In this document: in pieces, positions 33,695-42,711 of the stretch
Layout: the number at the start of each line of letters is the position of its first letter
Numbering within the stretch: the first letter of the stretch is position 1
Source: Bacillota bacterium
Lineage (GTDB): Bacteria > Bacillota > Clostridia > Acetivibrionales > DSM-1351
DNA length: 64,000 bases
Direction: 5' to 3'
Assembly (NCBI GenBank): GCA_023397905.1
Contig: JAEWSZ010000171.1
Coordinates: 1 to 64,000, forward strand
Made by a program: the position numbers and the translations under genes
The notes under the pieces: generated by a model
Databases searched by the model: none
The model's input: only the letters and a program-made list of their open reading frames with translations
What the model was told of the DNA's origin: nothing

Positions 33695-36658
33695 TCACAA
33701 ACTATTACTATAGTAATCAAGCGATTTTGTAGAAGCGTCATAAGTCATATTAAACACCATATCCGATAGCCATTTTTTGAAAAGATGGTCATCATTAAAT
33801 TGCTTAAACAGCTCCATATTGTCCGCCATAATGTTAAACATAACTGTTTTTAAGGCTCTTTCACTTTCAATCCTGGCGTTTTGCTTATCAGAATTCTTCA
33901 TTGCGTTTTGGTATTTTTCATCTTTGGCAACCATAGCGGGAATTTCTGCTATCTGGCGTCGCACATTATCAGCATCGCTCCATTCGATATTACCAAATAG
34001 ATCGTTAAAATTATTAAGTATCGCCGAAAGTAAATCTAGCTCTGCTTCATGCTTCCCTCCAGCTGTGCTTGTTGGAACTGGGTCTACTTCCGCATCGCTA
34101 TCTTCCAGCTGGATAGATACCATCGCTTGTGCTTGCACCCTATAACTATCAAGGTCGATGGACTCTAGTATACCCGCAGATAAGTCCTCGCCTTTGGGTG
34201 TAGGTAGCTTAGGTAATAACAGATTGAGAAAAATAGAGAGCTTTTCCCACTCTGCGCTACCATATGTAAGGATAGCACCTAAGAAGCCATAAGTACGCAC
34301 AAATCCCTTTGCAGCACTTTTAAATGCAACTTGAGCATCTTCATCAAGTTCCTTGTAGAGAGATGTACAATTGTCCAATATTGGGTCAAGTTTATCGCGC
34401 TCCGAACCGTTTAAGTACAACTCAACAAAACTTTCTACTTGGCTTTGTGTATAAACTTGGTAATGGTCTAGCTCGGATATAAAATCGTAGAGCTTGTTAG
34501 GATCTGTTTCTCCAGATAGAAGCGTTGTTCTATAATAGCGTGAAAACGACTCCTCAATTACCTTCGGATCATTAGCAAAATCTAAAACAAAGGTATCTAA
34601 TTTTTGTGGATACGCTCGGTTTAAGCGCGACAAAGTTTGCACTGCCTTAATATCAGTTAGAACCTTGTCTACATACATTGTATGTAGCAGTGGTTCATCA
34701 AATCCTGTTTGGAATTTCTCAGCAACAACTAAAAAGCGATAGACATCCGTTTTAAATGTTTTTTCAATCTTGTTGCTTGGAAATCCGTTTATTATTGCTT
34801 CATTTAATAGCTTACCTTTATATTCCTTATCTCCAGAAAAAGCAATAATTGCTTTATATGGGCTTTTGCGGCTTTCAAGACGCTCACAAATCTCATAATA
34901 GTACTCAATAGCACGCTCAATGCTGCTTGTTACTACCATAGCGCGAGCTTTACCACCAATCTTGGCTTTATTAATAACCTGCTCATGAAAGTGGTCAACC
35001 ATAATTTCGGCCTTTTGTGAAATAGCATAGCTATTGCTCTCAACATAGGCACGCAGTTTTTTTTGCGATTTTTTCTTATCAAATAGTGGATCATCTTCCA
35101 CAACTTTCAACAATTTATAATAGCTCTCAAAAGGTGTATAAAACTTTAAAACATCAAGAATAAAGCCTTCCTGTATGGCTTGCTTCATTGTATAAATATG
35201 AAATGGTTTATGCTTGGTTTCGCTACTCTCCTCATAGGAGACCCCAAACATTTCAAATGTCTTGTTTTTAGGCGTAGCTGTAAAAGCAAAATAACTTGCA
35301 TTTGTAAGCATCTTTCGCCCTTCAATTAGCATATTGATTTTGTCTTCCGTACTATCGTCTTCATCAGAAGAATAATCTCCTGAAAGTGCAATATTCATTT
35401 GGGCAGACATCCTGCCACTTTGGCTAGAGTGTGCTTCATCAATGATAATAGCGAAATTTTTTCCCTTATGTTCAGTGCCGATATCGTCTAAAATAAACGG
35501 AAATTTATGCACTGTTGTTATAATAATTTTTTTGCCACCTGCAATTGCTTTTTTTAAGTCATCAGAATGTTCTGCCCACATCACGGTATTAGAAACCTGC
35601 ATAAACTGCTTAATTGTATCTCTGATTTGCTTATCAAGGTTTACACGGTCGGTAACAACGACAACAGAATCAATTACCGATTGACCGTCTTTTTCAAGTC
35701 CAACAAGCTGATGGGCAAGCCATGCAATAGAGTTCGATTTGCCACTTCCAGCACTGTGCTGTATCAGATATTTTTGTCCGACTCCTTTTTCGTGAATATC
35801 AAAAAGTAGAGCCCTAACAGCGGATAGCTGATGATAGCGAGGAAAGATTTGTGTGTAGGACTTTTGCTTAGTGTCGGGATCTGTTTTCTCTACCACTTGT
35901 GCATAATTTTCAATGATATTTGCAAGTTCTGCCTTTGTGAAAATTTCTTTCCATAAATAATCAGTCATAATGCCATCGGGATTTGGTGGGTTTCCTGCAC
36001 CATCGTTATACCCCTTGTCAAATGGTAAAAACCAACTCTTTTTACCGTCTAACTTTGTGCAAAACTTCACTCTGGCATCATCTAGTGCAAAATGAACCAT
36101 ACAGCGCTTAAACTGGAATAACAGCTCTTTGGGGTCACGGTCTGTTTTATACTGATATACGGCATCATCAACATCCTGTTTTGTAAATTGATTTTTCAGC
36201 TCACAGGTAATAATCGGTAAACCGTTAATAAATATACAAAAATCCAGAGCCAACTTCGTATTATCTTTTGAGTACATAAGTTGTCTTGTAACACTGAAAA
36301 TATTTTTTTCAAACAAAGCTTTAGCCGTTTCGTTTTTTTCGGATGGTGTCATGTAGAACATCACGAGGCTGGCAGGATAAATTTTTATACCATTTCTTAA
36401 AACATCAACAACACCACGCTTTGCAATTTCACCCTGCAAGCGATTTAAAAACTGTGCGTATTTCTGATGGCTTTTTCTTAGTCCTAATTGTTCAAATTGT
36501 TCCTGTTGCGTCATTTCCAAAAAATGAAACAGCCTTGTTTCGTCAATAGCATAATCTTTGTTGTAGTTTTCGTTAGCACCTTGTTCATAGCCGTTTACAT
36601 TTACAAGATGATTTATAATTAAGGTTTCAAAACCTTGCTCTTTTATGTTGGTTGACAT
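33695..36658 (-). CDS. hsdR: Type I restriction endonuclease subunit R
   Basis: The 987-residue motor and nuclease subunit. The N-terminal nuclease domain has LDFCIFINGLPIITCELKNQ near residue 165 with the D...E-x-K catalytic core. The helicase part has Walker A HSAGSGKSNSIAWLAHQ near residue 300, the DEAH box IIIDEAHSSQSGR near 405, FTATPKN near 455, and motif VI QTLSRLNRAYP near 680. The C-terminal helical region binds HsdM. AGGAGG is 7 bases from the ATG. It is the last gene of the operon. The EcoR124-type layout is complete, so it should be functional. Confidence 0.95.
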   Translation of the reverse strand: MSTNIKEQGFETLIINHLVNVNGYEQGANENYNKDYAIDETRLFHFLEMTQQEQFEQLGLRKSHQKYAQFLNRLQGEIAKRGVVDVLRNGIKIYPASLVMFYMTPSEKNETAKALFEKNIFSVTRQLMYSKDNTKLALDFCIFINGLPIITCELKNQFTKQDVDDAVYQYKTDRDPKELLFQFKRCMVHFALDDARVKFCTKLDGKKSWFLPFDKGYNDGAGNPPNPDGIMTDYLWKEIFTKAELANIIENYAQVVEKTDPDTKQKSYTQIFPRYHQLSAVRALLFDIHEKGVGQKYLIQHSAGSGKSNSIAWLAHQLVGLEKDGQSVIDSVVVVTDRVNLDKQIRDTIKQFMQVSNTVMWAEHSDDLKKAIAGGKKIIITTVHKFPFILDDIGTEHKGKNFAIIIDEAHSSQSGRMSAQMNIALSGDYSSDEDDSTEDKINMLIEGRKMLTNASYFAFTATPKNKTFEMFGVSYEESSETKHKPFHIYTMKQAIQEGFILDVLKFYTPFESYYKLLKVVEDDPLFDKKKSQKKLRAYVESNSYAISQKAEIMVDHFHEQVINKAKIGGKARAMVVTSSIERAIEYYYEICERLESRKSPYKAIIAFSGDKEYKGKLLNEAIINGFPSNKIEKTFKTDVYRFLVVAEKFQTGFDEPLLHTMYVDKVLTDIKAVQTLSRLNRAYPQKLDTFVLDFANDPKVIEESFSRYYRTTLLSGETDPNKLYDFISELDHYQVYTQSQVESFVELYLNGSERDKLDPILDNCTSLYKELDEDAQVAFKSAAKGFVRTYGFLGAILTYGSAEWEKLSIFLNLLLPKLPTPKGEDLSAGILESIDLDSYRVQAQAMVSIQLEDSDAEVDPVPTSTAGGKHEAELDLLSAILNNFNDLFGNIEWSDADNVRRQIAEIPAMVAKDEKYQNAMKNSDKQNARIESERALKTVMFNIMADNMELFKQFNDDHLFKKWLSDMVFNMTYDASTKSLDYYSNSL

Positions 36659-36669
36659 GATGATTCCTC

Positions 36670-37257
36670 CTATCTTGCCAACTGTGGCATTTCATATAAA
36701 TTCCCTAATAGTTGCTTAATGAACGTAATTACTTTTTGAGCATCTTCTGAGGTAGCTTCGTCTAATTGATGAACATATTTGTTTCCAATTGTTCTAATTT
36801 TGTCAACCCATTCTTTATTTTGACTGCCAATAAAACCGTTTGTTTCAAAGTAGCTTATGTATTGCGCAAAAGATTTACCTGTGTTATCACCCTTATCAAC
36901 AGCAACATGCATAAGCAATGTTCTTGCAACCATTATCACAGAATGATAACACTCATTTAAATAACATTTTCTACATTCAATATATAGCTTTTCTATGCTT
37001 GCTGGCAAATATCTTACATCATCAAATGGCAAAATTTGAGATTGTGGTATTATCTTACCGTCAAGTCCTATAATAACTGGCATGAAGCATTCAGGACACT
37101 TATGTATATGATATTTTATAGCTCCTGTTTCAGCATCAATTATTCTTGTATTAGACTCTGCTTGCACTCTTACATTACAATAGGGACAAGTAATCGTTTT
37201 GGTTGATATATCTTTTTTCTTAAGATTTACCCAATTCCATTCCTTTATTTCTAGCAC
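36670..37257 (-). CDS. DUF4145-domain protein inside the type I R-M operon
   Basis: The 195-residue protein starts with a GTG that overlaps the hsdS stop by one base (TAGTG), with GGAGG upstream, so translation is probably coupled. The N-terminal third carries two cysteine pairs, CPYCNVRV and HKCPECFMPV, a zinc ribbon. The C-terminal part YIECRKCYLNECYHSVIMVA then RTLLMHV is the DUF4145 pattern, also found fused to some HsdR proteins. Its role may be to assist the R subunit; this is inference. Confidence 0.75.
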   Translation of the reverse strand: MLEIKEWNWVNLKKKDISTKTITCPYCNVRVQAESNTRIIDAETGAIKYHIHKCPECFMPVIIGLDGKIIPQSQILPFDDVRYLPASIEKLYIECRKCYLNECYHSVIMVARTLLMHVAVDKGDNTGKSFAQYISYFETNGFIGSQNKEWVDKIRTIGNKYVHQLDEATSEDAQKVITFIKQLLGNLYEMPQLAR

Positions 37258-38615
37258 TATTCATCCACCTCCAATGCCTCAATCTCATCACTAAAGGTTT
37301 CTGATTCCTCCTCCAAAACCTCAGTTTCAAAATCAGGCACAACCACATCACGCACATCTACTTTGCCTGTAACAACAGAAGAAATGAGGACAGTTTTATA
37401 TTCCATAATATACTCAAGTTCAACAGTGATTGCATTTAATGCTTTTTCTATTCCAATAACATTACTGTTTATTTCTGTTACAATTTTCTGCTGTTCGTTT
37501 AGTGGCGGTAGGGGAAATGTAAAATTATAAAAATTATCTTTGGGTAATCGCCATCTACCCTGAGCTGCTGCGCCTTGACCTAAACCGTAAAAAATCTTCC
37601 TTTTATAGCATAATTGAAAAATAAACAAAACGTATTCTTTCATACATTTTTCAGAATTAATTAACTGAAAAACTCTATAATCCGGACTCGTTACACCAAA
37701 AACTGATGAAGAGTCTACATATCCTGTTAACAAATCCATATGGTTCATTACAAAATCTTCTGGATAAACAAACTGATAACCCGAATAATTCATCGCCATC
37801 TGACCTTCATTTTTTGAGATATCTTTTATCCTAATACCGTTTTGTGTAACGGAGAGAACATCATATCCTTCTTTACCTGCTATTCTCTTTTGAATTTTAA
37901 AATAGTTTTTTATTTTCCCTATTTCCCAATTGAATGGTATCAATCCTATCCAACCGACCCCACTATCTTTCATCGGCACGGTATCATCAAGACCTTTTGT
38001 AACCGCCTTATTGATAATGGATTGTTTTTGTTCGTTAAGTAGTACAATCTGTTTTTTCTTTGCTTTTATTAACTTATTGATTTTTGAAATCTTCCAATCT
38101 AAAAAGCCTACAATTTGGTCTTGCTCTTCTCGTGGTGGGATAAAAACTTCAATATTCAATAAATCGGTATAATTTAATGTTGAACGAACTCCAGCTCCCA
38201 AATTGTTGTAAATACCTCTTAAATATAAATCGTAGTATTGATAATAAAAATATTTGTGATTTAGATCTGTTCGATTAACAATACGTATATAAGCTGAACT
38301 CATTATTCCTTGTTCATGAACCAACCCCACACGACTGGTCTTATAATTTTCTAAATCTATTAATTTAAATACTAAATCATTTTTTTGAAATATTTGATAT
38401 GTAGCATAGTCTTTAGGAACTAATCCTATTGGATTGTCAATATTGTTATTTACAACACCTTTCATTGTTAGAGACAGAATATTATCACATTGATATTGAT
38501 TATTTAGTTCTTTTTTAAAGGAAAAAATGCTTTTACCACGTTGAACTTTCCATTCAGTAGGGACAGATTTATTCCACAGTATATTTGTCTTTTTATAACG
38601 CTCATAGGGCTTCAT
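37257..38615 (-). CDS. hsdS: Type I restriction-modification specificity subunit S
   Basis: The 452-residue protein has two target-recognition domains. The first starts VPTEWKVQRGKSIFSFKKE near residue 19 and the second IPFNWEIGKIKNYFKIQKR near residue 227, each followed by the conserved helix FIPPREEQDQIVGFLDWKI (near 155) and PLPPLNEQQKIVTEINSNV (near 375). They recognise the two halves of a bipartite DNA site. No second or partial hsdS copy is nearby, so phase variation by inversion is not evident. The C-terminal tail is strongly acidic. It lies 4 bp after hsdM. Confidence 0.95.
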   Translation of the reverse strand: MKPYERYKKTNILWNKSVPTEWKVQRGKSIFSFKKELNNQYQCDNILSLTMKGVVNNNIDNPIGLVPKDYATYQIFQKNDLVFKLIDLENYKTSRVGLVHEQGIMSSAYIRIVNRTDLNHKYFYYQYYDLYLRGIYNNLGAGVRSTLNYTDLLNIEVFIPPREEQDQIVGFLDWKISKINKLIKAKKKQIVLLNEQKQSIINKAVTKGLDDTVPMKDSGVGWIGLIPFNWEIGKIKNYFKIQKRIAGKEGYDVLSVTQNGIRIKDISKNEGQMAMNYSGYQFVYPEDFVMNHMDLLTGYVDSSSVFGVTSPDYRVFQLINSEKCMKEYVLFIFQLCYKRKIFYGLGQGAAAQGRWRLPKDNFYNFTFPLPPLNEQQKIVTEINSNVIGIEKALNAITVELEYIMEYKTVLISSVVTGKVDVRDVVVPDFETEVLEEESETFSDEIEALEVDE

Positions 38616-38619
38616 ATTT

Positions 38620-40764
38620 TTAACCCCCTATAATTTCATTTAACAAGCCGTCGGTTTCTTGTTCCAGTGCTTTAATGTCAGCTACAATTTCATTAAGGGC
38701 ACGCAGCTCAACAGGCTTATAGAAATACTTTGTAAAGCTAAGCTCATAGCCAATTTGTGTATTCTTTTCATCCACCCAAGCATACGGGGCAAAAGGCTTT
38801 ACTTCCTTTTCCATAAAGGCAGCAATACCGCCCTCATAGGTGAAAGGTATTTGTTCCGTGTCGGTTAAGTCTTTATCAATAATTACTCCGCCTTTTCCAT
38901 TTTTCTTTACAAAACCATTTTGATCTGCTATTTCAAGCATAGAAAACAAGCTCGTAGTTTCTATTGCTTTATATTGCATAGCTTTTTTAGTACATAATTT
39001 GTGCGAATTATATAGTTTTATAAATTCTTCTAAATTTGTATAAGGTAAATCTCGCTTCAAATCCTCTAAAACTGTTATAGCACTGTTGAGATAATCTTCT
39101 GCCAATAGCTCATTTTCTGTTTTGCCTATGTTCAGAGCACGTTTATCTCCACTTAGCGCTGTTTTTGCAGCTCCGTTGTTAACGCCCATCTGTTGCAAAT
39201 AGTTTTTTGCTTTGAGAATCGTTTCATCTGTAACGGATAAAGAAACTACTTGCGGCTGTAAAACAGTAACTTTCCAGTAGCCAAATTCCTTGTTGTTAAA
39301 AACTTTACTGTACTCATTTTCTTCCATGCTGATATACATATCCACAATTTGTTTGCGCATTTCTTCACCAATTTCACAATTTTTCTTGCCAAGATTTTTG
39401 CGGAGCGGATTTTTAAGGGTTGTTGCATCTATTAGTTGAATTTTTCCACGACGATTAGACGCTTTCTTATTGGATAAAATCCAAATAAAAGTGCCAATAC
39501 CTGTGTTATAAAACATATTTTCAGGTAGTGCAATAATACATTCTACTAAATCCCGTTCAATCATATAGCGTCTTGCATTGCTTTCACCTTGTCCCGCATC
39601 TCCAGTAAACAAGGAAGAACCGTTATGTACTTCTGCAATGCGTGAGCCCAAAGGTGTATTTTCTTTCATTTTTGAAATGTTATTAAGTAAAAATAGCATC
39701 TGACCATCGCTCGTGCGAGAAATCATGGATAGTTCGCCAATATCACCATGTGTTGTTACAAAGCGTGTATCAAGAATATCTTTTTTGCCACCCATCTTCT
39801 CTGCATCAACCTTCCAGGACTTTCCGTATGGGGGATTAGAAAGCATAAAGTCAAATTGATATGAGGGGAATCCATCATTGGAAAGGGTTGAACCAAACAT
39901 AATATGTTCCGCTTCTTCACCTTCGCCCTTTAGCAACATATCGGCCTTGGTGATTGCATAGGTTTCAGGATTGATTTCCTGTCCAAACAAATGAATAGAA
40001 ACCTTTTTATGATGGTCAACAGCAAGCTTTTGCAGCCTGTCGTACGCAACGGTGAGCATTCCCCCGGTACCGCTTGCGCCGTCATAGCATGAATATGTGC
40101 TATCCATAATTTTATCGGCAATCGGCAGGAAAACACAGTCTGCCATAAGCTCCACAACATCACGAGGTGTAAAGTGCTCTCCTGCCTCTTCGTTGTTTTC
40201 TTCGTTAAAACGACGAATTAATTCTTCAAATATAATGCCCATCGTATGATTGTCAAGTCCAGGCAATTTGATATTTCCAACATCATCAAGCACAGGGTAT
40301 GGGCTTAAGTTGACGGTTGGGGAAACAAATTTCTCAATGACTGCACCAAGAATATCCGCCTCAATCATTGTATCAATTTGATTGCGAAATTTAAATTTAT
40401 CTAATATTTCTTGAACGTTGGGAGAAAAGCCATTAAGATATTCAATAAAATCTGTTTTCAATTTTTGTTGTTGTACTCTTGAGGTCAGTTCTTTAAGTCT
40501 AATATCTGAACTATTGCAAAAAGATTGCCCTGCGGCCTTACAAAGTGCTTCATTTTGGTTTTCAATACCTACTTTATCAAGCATTTTTTTGGTTTCCAAT
40601 ACTTGGGTTCGTGTATCTTCCAAAACAGCATCTAATCTACGAATTACTGTCATAGGCAGTATAACATCGCGATACTTGCCTCGAACGTAAACGTCACGCA
40701 AACAATCGTCAGCAATGCCCCATATAAAATTCACTATTTGATTATGTGTTTGGTTGTCCATCAT
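38620..40764 (-). CDS. hsdM: Type I restriction-modification DNA N6-adenine methyltransferase subunit M
   Basis: The 714-residue protein has the HsdM N-terminal helical domain (IVNFIWGIADDCLRDVY near residue 10) and the methylase domain: EHFTPRDVVELMADCVF near residue 197, the SAM-binding motif YDGASGTGGMLT near 229, and the catalytic NPPYG near 310. The usual D-P-A-C-G in the SAM motif is D-G-A-S-G here, a mild deviation. It is longer than the typical 500-550 residues because of a C-terminal extension after residue 500. AGAGGAG precedes two adjacent ATG codons. Confidence 0.95.
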   Translation of the reverse strand: MMDNQTHNQIVNFIWGIADDCLRDVYVRGKYRDVILPMTVIRRLDAVLEDTRTQVLETKKMLDKVGIENQNEALCKAAGQSFCNSSDIRLKELTSRVQQQKLKTDFIEYLNGFSPNVQEILDKFKFRNQIDTMIEADILGAVIEKFVSPTVNLSPYPVLDDVGNIKLPGLDNHTMGIIFEELIRRFNEENNEEAGEHFTPRDVVELMADCVFLPIADKIMDSTYSCYDGASGTGGMLTVAYDRLQKLAVDHHKKVSIHLFGQEINPETYAITKADMLLKGEGEEAEHIMFGSTLSNDGFPSYQFDFMLSNPPYGKSWKVDAEKMGGKKDILDTRFVTTHGDIGELSMISRTSDGQMLFLLNNISKMKENTPLGSRIAEVHNGSSLFTGDAGQGESNARRYMIERDLVECIIALPENMFYNTGIGTFIWILSNKKASNRRGKIQLIDATTLKNPLRKNLGKKNCEIGEEMRKQIVDMYISMEENEYSKVFNNKEFGYWKVTVLQPQVVSLSVTDETILKAKNYLQQMGVNNGAAKTALSGDKRALNIGKTENELLAEDYLNSAITVLEDLKRDLPYTNLEEFIKLYNSHKLCTKKAMQYKAIETTSLFSMLEIADQNGFVKKNGKGGVIIDKDLTDTEQIPFTYEGGIAAFMEKEVKPFAPYAWVDEKNTQIGYELSFTKYFYKPVELRALNEIVADIKALEQETDGLLNEIIGG

Positions 40765-40777
40765 TTTTCTCCTCTAA

Positions 40778-40969
40778 TTATTGAAATTTATCTTCAGCAG
40801 CACCGCCAGATTTAATCCATTCATCCACTTCGGTAACATCAAAACGCCATAGTCTGCCTGCCTTATGAGCAGGCATATCTTTTTTATTTATCCAATTCAG
40901 CACCGTTTCACGGCTCACCTTTAGATAGTCACATATCTCAACTAGGGTAAACCATTTGCTTTCAGCCAT
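40778..40969 (-). CDS. Excisionase-like helix-turn-helix protein at the head of the R-M operon
   Basis: The 63-residue protein reads WFTLVEICDYLKVSRETVLN, then AHKAGRLWRFDVTEVDEW: a MerR/excisionase-type (HTH_17) domain that would bind DNA. Such a gene commonly precedes hsdM in clostridial type I systems. It lies 13 bp before hsdM, with GGAGG upstream and a promoter about 55 bp away. It may regulate the operon, or be left over from excision control. Confidence 0.8.
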   Translation of the reverse strand: MAESKWFTLVEICDYLKVSRETVLNWINKKDMPAHKAGRLWRFDVTEVDEWIKSGGAAEDKFQ

Positions 40970-41021
40970 TATTTTGCCTCCAATTTACAATATACATCAA
41001 TATATAGCTCTACTAATTTAC

Positions 41022-41050
41022 ATAATATCACATTATTCGTATAATTTCAA
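41022..41050 (-). promoter_or_regulatory. Promoter of the type I R-M operon
   Basis: On the minus strand TTGAAA (41045-41050) and TATTAT (41022-41027) are separated by 17 bases. The expected start is near 41015, 45 bases before the first ATG. The rest of the gap 40970-41319 is A+T-rich. A plus-strand open frame at 41155-41337 has hydrophobic residues but no convincing evidence of being a gene. Confidence 0.65.
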
Positions 41051-41274
41051 TTAACTATAATGGATTTATAAGTAATTATAAGCAATAACGATAATTTAAA
41101 ATCAAACACTCTGTCTTTTCAAGTTTATCTGTTGTCTAATATTATAGGATCTTCATGTATTTCCTTGTTGATCCACAGGCTACCTCCTATTTTGCAGTAT
41201 CTATATTAGCACCAATAATGTCTTTAGTGTTTGTAATAATAATGAGTTTAACAAACGCAAAGAATGGATGTATA

Positions 41275-41299
41275 GTAAAAAACAAGCCTTTTTGCTTGC
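41275..41299 (-). terminator. Terminator of the serine recombinase gene
   Basis: On the minus strand CAAGC (41294-41298) pairs with GCTTG (41283-41287) around AAAAAG, followed by TTTTTTAC. It is 21-45 bp after the recombinase stop codon. Confidence 0.65.
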
Positions 41300-41319
41300 T
41301 TCTTACAAGCATCACAGGT

Positions 41320-42576
41320 TCAGTCATTCTGGATTAAACGTTTCCCCTGTGACCCATCATTGAAGCAAATCAGAATAAACACATCAAAAACCTGAATTTT
41401 ATCAACTTTGTTCCTGATTATACCTTCATCATAAATTCCATTATGGCAAACAATTTCAATCAAGATATCCTGAATCCATCCTTCATCCAAGGTAGGCGAA
41501 TTAGAACAAGCCTGACGTCCTTTTTCAATTCTTGTAGAACATCTCCACACAACTTTACCCCTTCCTGTCCTTCTCCGATAAGGCAAACCACAATCTCCAC
41601 ATACAAGTAAATTACCGAGCAAATATTTACCATTGTATCTGCTCTCTTTAGTTTTTAATGCACCATCCTCATTACTCACATACTTCGCACGTTTTTCCAT
41701 TTCTTCTTGGACTTTATCAAACACTTCAGCAGAAATAATAGCAGGATGACTATCTTTTATATAGTATCTGTTTCGTTGCCCTGTATTTTTACTTTTCTTT
41801 CCAGTCATAAAATCCTCTGTAAAAGTCTTTTGTAACATAGTATCACCTTTGTATTTTTCATTCTTCAGCATCTTCTGAATTGTTGTACTATCCCAATGTT
41901 CCTTGCCAGTAACAGTTCGGACTCCCATAGACTCCAGATAAGTCTTAATCTGACCAAATGTCAGTCCCTGCAAATATAAATTGAATATCGTCCTCACAAT
42001 CTCAGCTTGTTCTGGCACAATAACAATTTCGCCATCTACGCAGTCATACCCCATAAAATTCCTATACTTTGTAAAAATATCACCCTTTTCAAACTTCCGC
42101 TGGAATCCCCATTGAATATTTTCACTTATATTTCGGCTTTCATCCTGTGCCAGCATACTTCTAAGCGTAATCTCAAATTCCTTGTCCATTCTGATAGAAT
42201 CCAAATTTTCATTTTCAAAATGCATATTGATACTCCTTTCTCTCAAGAATCTGATTATTTTCAACAGCTCTACAGTATCTCTTGATACTCTGCTGATTGA
42301 TTTTGTGATGATATAATCTATTTTTCCTTTCGCAGCCTTTCTAAGCATTTTATCCAGCTCGGTTCTGCCGCTTCGACGCAACCCGCTTTCGATGTCATAA
42401 AACACACCAGCGAATAGCCAATCTTTATTGCTTCGGATCATCTTCGTGTAGGTTTCTATTTGAATGTCCAGACTTCGTAATTGCGCTTTATTTGATGTAC
42501 TGACACGACAATAAGCAGCTACTCTAAGCTTCTTATTCTCTTTAGGTAAAGCTGGTATGACCCTAACAATTTTCAT
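41320..42576 (-). CDS. Large serine recombinase (site-specific integrase type)
   Basis: The 418-residue protein has a resolvase domain with the catalytic serine in AYCRVSTSNKAQL near residue 26 and the arginine-rich ESGLRRSGRTELDKML near residue 66, followed by ITKSISRVSRDTVELL. A recombinase domain (FMGYDCVDGEIVIVPEQAEI near 177) and a zinc ribbon (LVCGDCGLPYRRRTGRGKVV then WRCSTR...C near 325) follow. It is shorter than phage integrases of about 500 residues because the coiled-coil tail is reduced. It lies next to the rlmD 3' end, so the adjacent R-M operon may be the cargo of an element that it moved. Confidence 0.9.
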   Translation of the reverse strand: MKIVRVIPALPKENKKLRVAAYCRVSTSNKAQLRSLDIQIETYTKMIRSNKDWLFAGVFYDIESGLRRSGRTELDKMLRKAAKGKIDYIITKSISRVSRDTVELLKIIRFLRERSINMHFENENLDSIRMDKEFEITLRSMLAQDESRNISENIQWGFQRKFEKGDIFTKYRNFMGYDCVDGEIVIVPEQAEIVRTIFNLYLQGLTFGQIKTYLESMGVRTVTGKEHWDSTTIQKMLKNEKYKGDTMLQKTFTEDFMTGKKSKNTGQRNRYYIKDSHPAIISAEVFDKVQEEMEKRAKYVSNEDGALKTKESRYNGKYLLGNLLVCGDCGLPYRRRTGRGKVVWRCSTRIEKGRQACSNSPTLDEGWIQDILIEIVCHNGIYDEGIIRNKVDKIQVFDVFILICFNDGSQGKRLIQND

Positions 42577-42629
42577 TTACATTCCTTCATTATCTATATA
42601 AAATATGGTGGCACATTAATATCTTATCC

Positions 42630-42662
42630 AAAAGAAAAGACGTGAAAGTTTCCTCTCACGTC
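42630..42662 (-). terminator. Terminator of rlmD
   Basis: On the minus strand GACGTGA (42656-42662) pairs with TCACGTC (42639-42645), followed by TTTTCTTTT. It lies 50-80 bp after the rlmD stop codon, between rlmD and the recombinase gene, so the boundary of any inserted element must be at or beyond this hairpin. Confidence 0.8.
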
Positions 42663-42711
42663 AAAATATGTCACCACCTATAATTCTGTAAATCCACTAT
42701 TTCTTAGTGTT

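Noticed and set aside
37257..38615. hsdS inversion by the nearby serine recombinase
   Set aside because: Only one hsdS gene is present and I saw no inverted copy of its target-recognition domains.
41155..41337. Small hydrophobic plus-strand open frame between the HTH gene and the recombinase
   Set aside because: The ribosome binding site is poor, and it runs across the recombinase terminator and into the end of the recombinase gene on the other strand.
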